Below are positions 1-11,300 of a stretch of 64,000 nt of DNA, piece after piece. Source of the DNA: Fagopyrum homotropicum (Eukaryota; Streptophyta; Magnoliopsida; Caryophyllales; Polygonaceae). A program made the position numbers and the translations under genes. The notes below the pieces were generated by a model. It saw only the letters and a list, made by a program, of their open reading frames with translations, made no database searches and was not told where the DNA came from. Location: positions 131,182,320 through 131,246,319 of the forward strand of contig BSWB01000003.1 of the NCBI GenBank assembly GCA_033239125.1, read 5' to 3'. Position 1 is the stretch's first letter, and every line of letters starts with the position of its first letter.

Positions 1-1743
1 TTGTGGTGGTAGAGACCGATAGGTCGAAAACCGGTTTGGGTTTTATTATTCCGAACTGACTTTGGGTGTGGGGCCGGGTTTGAGGGTAGGCATGTTGAGG
101 CTGAAGGTGTGGGCTATTTAAAGGGGAGTGGGCTGGTGGGGAAGGTCCAGTGGAGGAATGTTGGATGGGGAGTGGTTGTTGGGTCGTTGGGCTAGGGAGA
201 AAGGAGGGTTGTTGAATTGTTGGGCCGGATGGAGCATATGGGCCAGGAGAAAGGGAAGCAGTAGGAGGGGGAAGTATGCCCGTGGACTGGGACGGGCCAA
301 GATAGGTAGGAACTGGGCCGGTAGGGAGCAAACGTGGGTGTGGGCCGGCAGGAGTATGGTGTGGGGCTGCTGAAGCATTTAATTGATCCAAAAAATAGGG
401 GGATACGTCATCATCACTAGAACGAGATATGGAATAATCCGGGGAACCTTGGGAACTTGTAGCGAAAGGAAAGACCGTCTCATCAAATGTGACGTAACGA
501 GAAATAATTATTTTATGGCTGGTTATGTCTAAGCACTTGTAGCCCCTGTGATAGTTAGGGTACCCAAGAAAGACGCAAGGAGTGGTGCATTTTTGGAGCT
601 TGTGGGAGATAGTTACACTTTGATTTGGATAACAAAGAAAACCAAATACCAGGAGATGACCGAAGGAAGGTATTGTAACATACAACATTTGTGTAGGGGA
701 TTGATTTTGAATAGAAGATGATGGAAGAATGTTAAGAAGGTAGCAAGAAATCTCCATGGAATGGGGTCAATAAGAGATTGAAATGGAGGCATGGAATAAG
801 AGTGAACACATCATGTTATTGATTATTCGAATAAATCGCTTGGCTTTTCCATTTTGAGGAGAAGTGTGTGGACACGAGAATCGAAACACAATTCCCTTAT
901 CAACAAAAAGCTTGTGAAAGTTAGTGTTGTTAAATTTCCAGCCCATATCACATTGAAAACTTTTGATAAAAAGGTGAAATTGAGTCTTAACAAGTTGATG
1001 GAATTTGACAAATAACTCAAATACTTGAGACTTAAATTTGATCGGATATACCCATAGGAAATGAGAAAATCATTAAGAAAAAGTAAGTAATATTTAAAAC
1101 TATCCCGGCTTGGGATTGGAGAGCTCCAAAGATCACTATGAATAATGTCAAACGGTACAACTGACTTAGTATGAGAACGATCAAAAGACAATCTATGGTG
1201 TTTTCCTAATTGACAAGCATGACAAAGATGAACCAAATTGGATTTATTACAATTAAGAAAAGAAGACCTTCTAAGAAAATCCAGAACTGGTACACCAGGA
1301 TGACCAAGACGTGCATGCCAAAGACTGGAAAATGCAACTGAATGAGCGTAACGTGGATGGGTGGAAAGACGCATTACAGGATAAAGTTCCCTAGAACTAT
1401 TACATCTCAAGCGTGTGATCTCAGTGTATAGATACTTAACAGAAAAACCAAAAGGGTCAAACTCAATGGAGGCATTGTTATCAGTGGTAAAACGACGAAC
1501 AAAGACTAAGTTTTTGACAATTTGTGGTGCAAGGAGGAAATTGGATAGGTGAAGAGGTTCTTTAGTGGTGGGTAGGAGGGCATTTCCAATACCTGTAGAT
1601 GGAATACACTTACCATTCCCAACAATTATCGAATTTAATGAACCATTATCCGGAAAAGACGAGAGAGAACCTGAATTATTCGTCATGTGTGAGGGGGCGC
1701 CGGTTCCCATGTACCAATAATTATTCGTCGGATTGAGCGACAT
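1..1743 (-). pseudogene. copia pol pseudogene (protease, GAG-pre-integrase, integrase)
   Basis: The frame at 1743-823 shows a protease motif YMGTGAPSHM, where the family has an Asp-Thr-Gly triad, so the catalytic Asp is missing. It is followed by the integrase zinc region (LWHARLGHP, then CHACQLGKHH: an H-H-C-C pattern) and the integrase core start (IIHSDLW). After about residue 230 the frame no longer matches integrase, and the remaining core and the VFLGYP segment continue in other frames down to position 1. The product would have processed the polyprotein and inserted cDNA. The missing Asp plus frameshifts show it is dead. Confidence 0.85.
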
Positions 1744-1999
1744 TGTAGCAAATGATTAATCCAGGGAGGTGGGTTGGAAATCTGCAATGTAGTGGGCCTA
1801 ATGTGCTTGCTGAGATGGTCCACGCCCAAGAAGACCATGTTGAGAGGAAGATGGGTAAGAGCACGGGCTTGCAACGTATGGCAGAGGGCCGGAAACTAGA
1901 GGTGGGCCTACAGTGTGCTAGCCCGCATACCAGAAATGGGAAGGAGGCCCACCGGACTGCATATGTTGCGCAAGGATCCAACCGTAGGGTTGGCGGAAG

Positions 2000-2748
2000 A
2001 CAAAGCATGGCGCAGACTATTGCTACTGGTTGTCGGAGTTGCGGGAGCGACCACACCGGCCACGACCACGCAGGTTGGTATGTTGGTCCGGTGCAGTAGT
2101 GGAAGAAGCCGACTGGGGCGGCGACAGTGTTCCGGCGGCGACGGTGTTCCGGCGGGGTTCTGGCGTCAACAGTAAGCACAGAAGACGAATTTCTAGAGCC
2201 CGATTGAGATGTCATTCGAGTCTCCTTGACTTGCAACTGAAAACGAGCCTTGGTGAAGCTCGAAAGTGGATCAGTTTGTTGTATAAAACTTGTCGCGACA
2301 TTGTATTCAGCGGGTAATCCCGATATGAGTTGTTGACAGTAAGAGTTAATGGAGGGGAAACCAGATAACTTGCATTTGGAAAACTCATGTTCAAGATATA
2401 CGGCATGGGTGTTCTTCTTATCTTGAAAGATATCTTTGACTCGATTCCATGCCAGAAGTGCAATATCATCGGAATCGAGAATTTCCAAAAGAATGTCCCG
2501 AAAAATCGTACTGTAAATCAATTGAAGGACAATAGCGTCAACTTGGAGCATAACGAATCATCATTGTCCGTAGGTTTAGGAACCTTTTCATCGATGTGAT
2601 CGAGAACATTGTAGGATTTTACATTTACGCAAAATAAGGTAACCCAAGAAGCATACGAAGTGTCATTGTCGAGGACGAGGGCAATATTGTTCTTGATATT
2701 GGAGATTTTGAGGGCTGAGTGGAATGAGAATTTCCGGTCTGTAGCCAT
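2000..2748 (-). pseudogene. copia gag pseudogene
   Basis: This reads as the capsid-like gag of a Ty1/copia element. It starts at the ATG at 2748-2746 (MATDRKFSFHS), and the segments SYASW, ILDSDDIALLAW, FQDKKNTHAVYLEHEF and YCQQLISGLPAEYN follow the usual order of copia gag. The first 76 codons are in one frame and the rest in another, so at least one frameshift separates them. A second shift near 2170-2000 turns the C-terminal zinc-knuckle region into unrelated Arg/Pro-rich reading. The family role is packaging of element RNA in cytoplasmic particles. This copy cannot make an intact product. Confidence 0.8.
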
Positions 2749-2824
2749 CGAGGAATTCAGTGAAGGGGAACGAACAAGATGCGGTGGCGGAAGAGAGGCG
2801 TTAGGTCGATTGAGAAATTAGTCC

Positions 2825-4392
2825 ATGGAGAGAAGAGCGGAAAGTGGTGGCGGAACCACAAACACGAGAGGTCCTCGGACCATAGTTTTCGAGATGAGGA
2901 GTGCAGAGGAGCCGGCAGCACCAGCGACCGCAGGTACCATTCAAATTAATGGCTTACCTATTAGAGTGTTTTTTGCTACGGATGCTACGCACTCTTTTAT
3001 ATCTTATGCATGTGTGGATAGATTGACCTTAGATACGGTAGAGGGGAGACCTTTCATTATAGGGCTACCCGACGGGGTAAGATTAGAGGTACTCGAGAGG
3101 TTTGCGATTATCCCATCAGGTTGGGAGGTCATGATTGGCTAGCAGATTTCTTTGTCATGTACCTAGTACATGAGGAGATCATTTTGGGAATGGATTGGAT
3201 GGACCGACATAGAGCCGTTCTTGACATTGGTAAGAGGACCGTGACAATCACCACAAAGACAGGTCATGTGGAGATTTTCCGAGGTTGGGATCTCAGAAAG
3301 ACCGGTACTGTCATCAACGCAATCCGAGCTGCAAAACTTATCGGATAGGGTTGTGAGGTCTTCTGGTGTTATGTCACGAAAGATGGTGTGAGTCCGGCAC
3401 TGGAGAAGATTCCCGTAGCAAGTGAGTTCACAGATGTATTCAGTGAGCCAACCGGTTTGCCACCGTAGAGGAGTGTAGTTTTTTGCATCGAGTTAGAGCC
3501 CAGAATAAAACCGATCTCGAAGGCACCATACTGTATGAAGCCTATGGAGATTCTTGAGCTGAAGAAGCATCTCGAGGAGCTAGTTGAGAAGGGCTTCATC
3601 CGCCCTAGTGTATCTCCTTGGGGTGCACCGGTACTCTTCGTCAGGAAGAAGGACGGGTCAATGAGGTTGTGTATCGACTACCGAGAGCTCAATAAGGTCA
3701 CCATCAAGAGCAAGTACGCATTGCCCCATATTGACGATTTATTAGACTGGTTGCATGAAGCTACGGTGTTTTCACGGATTGATTTGAGGTCAGGATATCA
3801 CCAGCTGAGGGAGAGAGAGCATGATGTACCTAAGACGGCATTCAGATCAGGTATGACCACTACGAGTTTGTAGTGATGTCTTTCGGGCTAACGAATGCGC
3901 CCCCGAATTCATGGAGCTGATGAACGACATCTTTATCGACTTCCTAGATTAGTTTGTTGTGGTCTTCATTGATGATTTCCTAGTGTACTCTAGGAGCAGA
4001 GAGGAGCATGCAGAGAACTTGAGTACTGCACTCCGAGTTTTGTGGGATAGAGAGTTGTATACTAAACTCTCTAAGTGTGAATTTTGGATGCCTGAGGTGG
4101 CCTTCCTTGGTCACATAGTTTCCACCGAGGGGATCGGCGAAGATAGAGTATGTTGCATAATGGCCGGCTCCTAGGAATGTCAAGGAGGTACACAGTTTCC
4201 TAGGCTTGGCAAGTTACTACCGCCGGTTTGTGGAAGGGTTTTTTGTGATCGCTTGACCACTCACTTTCTTGCTGAGGAAGTCTACTAGGTTTGTTTGGTC
4301 CGAGCCGTGCCTACAGAGTTTCGAGGAGCTGAAGAGGAGGTTGACCTCCGCTCCTATCTTAGCACAACCGGAGGGCATTGAGGACTTTGTGT
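2825..4392 (+). pseudogene. Ty3/gypsy (chromovirus-like) protease-reverse transcriptase fragment
   Basis: Plus-strand frames give, in order, a retropepsin-like segment ending in ATHSFIS, an ILGMDWM segment (about 3120-3350), and reverse transcriptase from about 3535: PWGAPVLFVRKKDG, RLCIDYRELNK, FSRIDLRSGYHQL, then in another frame MSFGLTNAP, VVFIDDFLVYS and FLGHIVSTEGI. The protease triad before ATHSF is altered (reads TDA). Frameshifts near 3870, 4160 and others, plus internal stops at about 3350, 3466 and 3950, break it. The match fades after a piece reading LAQPEG near 4380; RNase H and integrase are absent. Both ends are truncated: the left abuts the copia remnant, the right runs into AT-rich DNA. 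Confidence 0.85.
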
Positions 4393-4916
4393 GAGTTGAA
4401 TATTTTCAACTCAATTTATGACATCCTTATAAAATATAAGTTTTTTTCTTCTAGGTCATCTATATACTATATTAAAGAAAAATAATTTTGATCTCACGTG
4501 TTACTTTTTTATTAATCTCATGTCACATGTCATTTTTTCGTACATCTTTATTTTATAATTTTTAATTTAACTAATACAAAAAAAATTATTAACAAAGACA
4601 ATACATATATTGTTTCTGTATATAAACTTACCACAATCTTCTACATAATTTATGACATCCTTATAAAATATTTTTTGAAAATATTTCCACCTTTACTTAT
4701 AAGTTCATTAGATTATTTTATATTATAAATTTAACATAAAAATATATAATTTTTATATTCATTACTAAATACTCACTAAATCAACAAATGTATAAAATAT
4801 TATAATATAAATGTTATTTCTTTGTTCGTTGAGGATCGTATTAAAAATTACTTAAAGAGAAATTTCAACCTGATTTCCAAAAAGTTACTATTTTAACATT
4901 TACATTTTAAATTTAT
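4393..4916. other. AT-rich spacer, possible lone Helitron 5' end
   Basis: No gene seen. At 4459 the sequence TCTATATACTATATTAAAG resembles the TC-starting 5' end of plant Helitrons, and cacgtg follows about 40 bp later, as in the Helitrons at 30862 and 35705. I cannot find a matching hairpin plus CTAG 3' end, so this may be a truncated relic. Confidence 0.3.
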
Positions 4917-5163
4917 ATTTTCTTTGGGATAATTTGACATACGAACCCTTTTTGAGTTTTTTTTTTAAAAAGTGTACCCTAAATTTTTTACCACTTTCAT
5001 TTAATAGTAGGTAAAAATTATTAACCCTTCTATTTAGAAAGAAAGGAATAAATGATGTTTGTTATTTGTTATATAAGTATAAGTTTTAATTTTTAATTAC
5101 TGAATTTGTTTGTTTTTCTTTCTTGCCTTTTTTTTTAATTTTATTTTTTATTTTTTGGACTAA

Positions 5164-5431
5164 ATTTCTCATACCGGAATTTCTCATACCAGAATTTCTC
5201 ATACCAGAATTTCTCATACCACAATTTCTCATACCAGAATTTTTATACCAGAAATTTCACACCAGAAATTATCATACGAAAAGTTCATACCAGAAATTTC
5301 ATACCAGAAATTATCATACGAAAAGTTCATACCAGAATTTTGTCATACCAGAATTTTTTACACCAGATTTTCATACCATAAAATTACATACCATAAAGTT
5401 ATATACCATAAAATTACATACCATAAAACAT
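5164..5431 (+). repeat. Minisatellite of about 15-bp units
   Basis: Short units of the type tttctcataccagaa are repeated many times, drifting towards shorter units such as ttacataccataaag at the right end. They keep a frame open in some registers (FLIPEFLIPEF), but this is a by-product of the unit length being divisible by three, not evidence of a gene. The array lies just inside the left TIR of the Pack-MULE. Confidence 0.9.
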
Positions 5432-5531
5432 GCAAGGCTAGTGAAGGCTGGTCATAAATTGATAAATAACTTCCTTCTTGCTCTTGAAGATCCCTAATAT
5501 TGCGAGTTATGGCACCAACAACTGCATAGCC
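5400..5531 (-). pseudogene. Possible captured exon inside the Pack-MULE
   Basis: On the minus strand an acceptor-like ctcacag at about 5532-5538 is followed by an open stretch reading GYAVVGAITRNIRDLQEQE and then SYLSIYDQPS. The acceptor and the protein-like composition suggest a captured exon. I do not recognise the parent gene, and the frame then runs into the minisatellite. This is a tentative call. Confidence 0.3.
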
Positions 5532-6164
5532 CCTGTGAGATCAACAAAAGTCAGAAACTAGAACTAAATGTCATATCGTGGTGCAATTGCAATCAAATTG
5601 AAGAATAATTGATTGCAATTGGGAACGAAACCTGCAAAAAGTAGGTTCCATTTTTTTTATACAAGCAAGCATGTATAATCACAAAGTTGACAATTTTCTC
5701 CCTAGTTACAGATTAATATACTGGGCCAACACCTATGAGAAATTCAATTACCAAAGCGAGGAGAATATGTCCTCCTTTCTAATACCAGAAGACAACAGAT
5801 GGCTCGAAGTAGTGTCAAACTAGCAGCATCAAGTATAAACTAAGCAAACAATCCATCAACTCAAAAGTTAAGAAGCAAAAGCCAATTTTTTTCAAGGGAA
5901 CTACAATTACCAAAGCAGCCTTCACAAAGGCAGGTTAAAAGGTCTAAGTCTTGAATATCTAGATCTAGATCTAGATTGGAGGAGCTCTGTATCTGGGCGG
6001 AGGGAACTCAAACTCAACAACCTCATTCGTCGTGTTGCACGTCGGTGTCTCAGTCGGTGACGGTATCGATGGAGACGGCTCTCAATCGGTGTGCACCTCT
6101 CCGATGGTCGGCATAAGGACCAGCGTCAGCGCCGGCGTGCAGAAGAGAGAGATCGAGACTGGAG

Positions 6165-6345
6165 ATCCATGGACGAAGATCTTCAAATGAACAGGATCCT
6201 CATCAACGATCTTCCAACCGCCACTTGCGGATGCTTCTCAGCGGCCTCGCAGATCATAACAGTAAGCTTCTCTTTCGTAAACGGTTCTAAAAGCTTGTGG
6301 ATCAGCTCACCATCGTCATCGACAGCGTTTTCATTCTTAGCGGAG
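6165..6345 (-). pseudogene. UBA2-like RRM protein gene fragment (captured)
   Basis: The minus frame reads ELIHKLLEPFTKEKL, then CEAAEKHPQVA, and after a frameshift DPVHLKIFVHG. In plant UBP1-associated proteins (UBA2 family) the order is a KLLEPF-K-QL helix, an A-KHP segment, and D-DPVHRKIFVHGL at the start of the first RRM. The resemblance ends at the first strand of the RRM; downstream (6165 to about 6060) the frame is unlike an RRM. So only the region N-terminal to RRM1 and its first strand were captured, and they are frameshifted. Identification is by recall of the family pattern, not alignment. Confidence 0.65.
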
Positions 6346-6547
6346 GGAAGTAGAAAGTGAAGCAAAGAGGGGAGGCGAGGGTGGAACGAAGAGGATGACA
6401 GAGGGAGGAAGTGAGGGTTGCGAGATTGTAGGGTTTCACAGTAAAAAAAACGTAACAGGGTACACTTTGTAAACGAAAATCTCAAAAAAGTCTATTTACT
6501 TAATGATTTTAAAAAAAGGCTAGTTGCCTAATTTGCCCATTTTCTTT

Positions 6548-7560
6548 TTAATTTTTAATATGTTTATTTCACTTTACAATCTTTATAAAATAGTTATTCG
6601 ATATTTACTTATTTTTACTACAAGAGATAAAAACTAAAAATATAATATTGTCTAAATTAAACTATATTTATGGTTTATCTAAAATATAAATAATTTTAAT
6701 AATAAGATGCAATTTCAATTTATATCCATATTAATTAATTTAAACTATTATGATTCGTCAAAAGTGTTTTATAAATTTAAAAAAATTTAGCGACTAAACT
6801 TTTTAAATTTAAATTCGTGCCTTCGATTAAATACTTAAATATATGTCTATCTACAAATAAACAAGCAGGCCCAAGTCAATTATTCTAGTTGAATACAGTA
6901 AAATTATGCATTTTTCATGCAACTTTACAAGTCATTATGTAACTTTCTCCTGTCTTCGATTGTTTGGTGCAAATTTACAAGTGATGTAATTTTAGAAAAA
7001 GGTGAATACTTGAAAGTTTTGGACAGTTCGCAAGTGTTGTGAAAGCGAAAACTACTGAAAAAATAGTGACAACTCGTGCAAAGCCATAAATGTATAGTGT
7101 TGTTTAGGACACCTCTACAAAAGACAATAGTCTATAATTGACCTTCACATTTTTGTCCCAACCGGTGCAATAATAAATATTATGACACAATATATAGAAT
7201 TAGAAAAGGTCATTATTTTCCCCTGAAAAGACATATGAGGCCCATAAGTCATCTAATATATGATGTCATCTAATATATGATTTTAAAAAATTATTAAAGT
7301 GAAAAGAGAAAACCAAAGCACATAGACCTAAGGATAGAAATGGTCAAATAGGTGCACAATCCCCTGATCCAACCAATAACCGCATCGTCATACCAAAAAA
7401 AAAACAATAATCGCATCGAATATACAGGTGAAAATCCAAAAATGTCACGGTGATGGACGGTTGACGGAGTGAAAATAGATGGGGTGGGGCAGATATGGAC
7501 GGAGGTAAATTAATAAAAAAAAATCAGTAAAGTCAGAAAAATATATACTAGTTTTTAACA
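6548..7560. other. Intergenic AT-rich DNA
   Basis: No gene or recognisable element. Mostly AT-rich sequence with a few short direct repeats such as the repeated catctaatatatga at 7250-7280. Confidence 0.6.
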
Positions 7561-7785
7561 TTCGCCCGTCGCTCAAACATTCGTCCTTCGTCACTCAAAC
7601 ATTCGCCCTTCACTTAGGCAAGAGTTGCATGCACCCGCATCCCCAGATTTATAAAAGAGTAACCTTCGTCACTCCAGCATTTGCCCTTCACTTAGGCAAG
7701 GCAAAGAGTAACCTTCGTCACTCCAGCATTTGCCCTTCACTTAGGCAGGCAAAGAGTTGCATGCACCCGCATCCCCAGCTTTTAA
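7561..7785 (+). repeat. Local tandem duplication (about 48-bp units)
   Basis: The phrase agagtaaccttcgtcactcc, continuing to cacttaggca, appears twice in succession (about 7659-7758), with a diverged copy before it (7565-7625). The block gagttgcatgcacccgcatc flanks the array on both sides (about 7621 and 7754). It looks like slippage or unequal exchange. No coding function is apparent. Confidence 0.8.
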
Positions 7786-8331
7786 AATCTATTAACCAAA
7801 CATCGAGTCTTCGGCACATCAGAACTAGACCGAGTCAGAACCAAGACGGGATAAGGATGGAATCGGGATTTGCAGGATTTGAGCGCACCCATCAACCGAT
7901 ACATGCCATACATGCTCGATACATGCTCACCAATCAACCGATCCATTTTCATTCCTAGACACCCCCACAGTACTAAGCATAGGCCAAAAAGGCATTTCAT
8001 CTTCAATAACCTTTGGAGAGGATGTGTTTTTGTTTCTAATTTTTATTTCATTGAATATCCCCTCCCATAACTCTCTCATATTATAAGATAGAACACCTAC
8101 TTCCATCTTCTGGGCACAACTAGTTAACTCATATAATAGACACAGCTAATTACCCATACAAAAAATACTTTCATGGAGTAAGTACATTGATAGCAGAAAC
8201 CAAAGCTAAAACGATATTCCAGTCACAGTAATAAGCTTATGCCAAAACAAGGCTGCACACGCCAAACAGGCCTGCCAACAACTGCAGTTCAATATCAATG
8301 GATCAAAACCATAAATCCAAACATAAAGCCT
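7786..8331. other. Intergenic DNA and probable 3' UTR of the BOBBER-like gene
   Basis: No coding region. The part next to 8332 should be the 3' UTR of the minus-strand BOBBER-like gene; its poly(A) site cannot be placed from sequence alone. Confidence 0.5.
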
Positions 8332-11300
8332 TTACATTCCCCCCATCTTTGCCTTCGAAAAGTCCATCTCCGGATGCTGCAAAATAATATGTAACCAAGT
8401 AAGAACGCATCACATGGCATTCAATTTTAGCACTTGCTTCTCTTGCCCGTATTCAACCATACATGTTTCAAATATAAAGATGAGGACTAACCTCAGACAT
8501 GAATTTTTTTAGGAGATCTTGCTTTTGCATCTCATCACTAGTCGGAAGCCCCATAGCTTTCTGCCTTTGGTCAAACTGAAAAGAACATTGTGAAACAGGA
8601 ATTTGTAAGACGAAACTCATCCAGATGCAGGCCATAATTGACAAGTCAGTGATCAAGTTGATACCATCATCTTTTCGACAGTTGATCGGGTTTCTGCGTC
8701 CAGCTCAGATAGCTTGCTATTCTCAGGTTCAACCTTTTGAGTGTCGATTTCTGGTTCACCTTTCACCAAACTTCTCCACCAATCCAACTGGTTGTGCTTT
8801 GTTAGCAAAACAGATACAGTTTTCTGATCCTCTGAAAGAAAAAAATTTGAAAATTTGAAAATTAGCGATATGGCAATAGTTTATTGGTTAAAAAACTTCA
8901 AACAATCTATTTCAAATTTTAGTAACTCCATAATCAATACTTTTGACCAGGTATTTCTTGACAAATCATATTAAACAATAGGTGAAAACCTATCACTCAT
9001 CTTACTATGCAAAGACTGAGAAAATCATATTTGCTAGCTGTATTTATATTAAGTTGGTTAATATGCAAAAGTGCAAGAACGTCATATTTGTAAGTTGTAT
9101 TTAAAACTAAGTTAGTTTTATATATCTTGATCTCTCCCTTAACACAGTGAAGATTGATCTTTTATAAATAATAAGTTGTTTATTTCAAATAAAATATTTT
9201 TATTAGAGATTTTGTAAATAAACAAGGATTTGAAAAAATGAGCAGAATGACAGAGAAAAGAATGAAAAAGAGGACAGTCACTCTCAAGCAGATTTGAACC
9301 CAAAAACTCTCCTTTTTCTCTAACTTTCAAATGAGCTAGAGAATATAGTTGAGCCATAATTACTACTTTTTATTTTGTACTATAGTAAAAAGACATACCT
9401 AAACTCCAAAAGCAATCGTCAGGCTTCACTGCTTGGTATAGTTCACCCTGCATGACAAATATCATCATAAGGATGAAGGTACCAAGTAGAACAAGTCAAT
9501 ATGCGAGGATGTACATACATCAATTATTGGGGGCTCGCCCTTGACTCCAACTTTCAGATGATTCTTCTTGATGTCACATACGATAAATCTTGATTTTGTT
9601 CCAGGAGTGACTGGAACATTAACAGTGACCTCTTGCAAGGATTGGGTCCATGAGTACTTCTCCATATCAAGTCCATTTCCTTTGTTTGGAACTGCATAAT
9701 CATTCACAATATGCACAGATCAATAATAATAGGTGCAAGAACACTACCACTAGACAAACAACAAGATACAAGTGTATAGCAAATGGAAAACCAGAAACAA
9801 CTTTGATCAAGGGAAAACAGAGGCATGACTATAAAAAATGTGCCTTAAATCTTAATCAAAGAAGACTTAGCAATGGGTCTCAAACAACAGCACCAGAACT
9901 CATAGTTAAATTTCACAACTCACATACACATTACAGTCATATATCCAGTCAAACGGGTTCGCGAGGGCCAAGAAAAGAAGGCTTCAGCATTGTAATCTGT
10001 AAATTGGTTTATTAAGATTTTCCATGATCAACTGTGCTTAGCTGATTGATAAGCACCAAAGCTATGTCCCGGGAAATTTCAACCATTGTAATGTACAAAG
10101 GCACAACAGATAGCCCCTCATGGCCCAAAGTTACTATTATCTTACTTGAAGCTCCAGATATCAAACTAGCTATGATACAATTTTTCAGATACTTTTTATC
10201 ACTGTCATGGGTCATAGAAACATCAGATTAAAAGTCCACTTTCCTGTTCTAGTGGTACAAGTGTTAATAAACCTGCCAGGAGATCAAATTTGGAAAAGAA
10301 GGAACTCTGGAGGTTTAAGCAGCAGAGTGACCATTCTTTTGTAACTTAGTGGGGGCAGAAGCAGAAAGCAATACACCCCTACACATAAACTCAAATTGAG
10401 GAAATCTATATTGTTAAGCAGCGCTATCCTTTATATAATGGGAAGAAGACAAAAGCTGCAGAGGTGCTCAGATGTGGAAGACAGAGGAGTTATAAAAGGA
10501 TAATCTATGAATCTGAGCTGATGGCGTGAACTTTAGCCAATTACAATAGTCAATTAGGCTGGCCTGGTTCATCTAGCAGGCCATTTCAACTTCAATGCTT
10601 ACAATGAATCATTTGCAGAAACATTTGAAATTTTGAACCAGCTAACTTAGACAAACACCTTATAAGCCATTATTTATGTTGTTTTCAACTCTGATAACAC
10701 AATCATATACACATATACCGTGTCTAAAGAAGCAGAGAATCATTCAAAATTTTACACAAATAAATTGCAAGAATATAGTGGCTCCAATATTGCAGACAAA
10801 GACCATACAGCTGTATGCTATGTTCTCCTCACCGGTTTGGTGCTTCAAATTAAACTATATTTTAGTGGCGTACTTGGCCCCAAAAGTGAGTTCGAATAAT
10901 GCAGTGAAGGATCCCAAATTTAAATACCATTAAATTACTGTAAGCGTAATGCAGACATGCAGTGCACATAAATTACTGTAAGAATATTTTATATTCAAGA
11001 CATGAATTTCAGATTAGAGTTCGTACTTCAATACATGCAAGTAGTTCAGTTGTAATCTTTTGGGTTCCAGGTTTATTGGTTCTTTTGTAAACAGTTAAGT
11101 TCTTCCCACCTTGGTTCTGTTTAAAATTCAGACTTGATCCTAGTTAAGTCAAACTAGACTTCAAAATGAAGAAATCCGTAGACTGGATAATGATCCAATG
11201 GGCACACGTCTGTGGCTACATATTAGTAACTACGTTAAAAGATAGTAGTAGAGAAAGAGAGAAACTAATGAAAATTACAACCCGCTGTTTAGTCGAACCA

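Larger units (their letters stand above)
1..2748 (-). mobile_element. Ty1/copia retrotransposon remnant, 5' part (gag to integrase)
   Basis: Minus-strand frames read, from 2748 leftwards, as a copia gag start, a degenerate protease, a GAG-pre-integrase zinc region and the integrase core. Towards position 1 come the post-core segment (pieces reading CYPNQS, PCVFLGYP and KIIISRYVTFDE) and a Pro/Ser/His-rich linker. Reverse transcriptase and the 3' LTR would lie beyond the left edge. No LTR is seen at the right end. Just past the gag start the sequence passes into an unrelated Ty3/gypsy fragment near 2820, so the 5' LTR and leader are lost. Multiple frameshifts and stops make it non-functional. 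Confidence 0.88.
4926..6538 (-). mobile_element. Pack-MULE (Mutator-like, non-autonomous, with captured gene pieces)
   Basis: The element is bounded by a perfect 9-bp target duplication, attttcttt, at 4917-4925 and 6539-6547. Its ends are imperfect long inverted repeats: the left end starts GGGATAATTTGACATACG, and the right end read backwards starts GGGCAAATTAGGCAACTAG; both continue into a shared aaagtgtaccct stretch (about 4970-4985 and 6450-6461). A 9-bp duplication with long TIRs is diagnostic of Mutator-like elements. There is no transposase. Inside are a 15-bp minisatellite, a fragment of an RRM gene and a possible second captured exon, all best read on the minus strand. Confidence 0.85.

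Noticed and set aside
118..378. Separate small genes on both strands at the left edge
   Set aside because: The minus frame is the Pro/His-rich linker after the copia integrase; the plus frame is its Gly/Trp-rich shadow.
5123..5497. 124-codon open frame on the plus strand
   Set aside because: It is the translation of a 15-bp minisatellite; the frame stays open only because the unit length is a multiple of three.
7561..7785. CRISPR-like array
   Set aside because: Few, imperfect, adjacent units without unique spacers, in a plant nuclear context.
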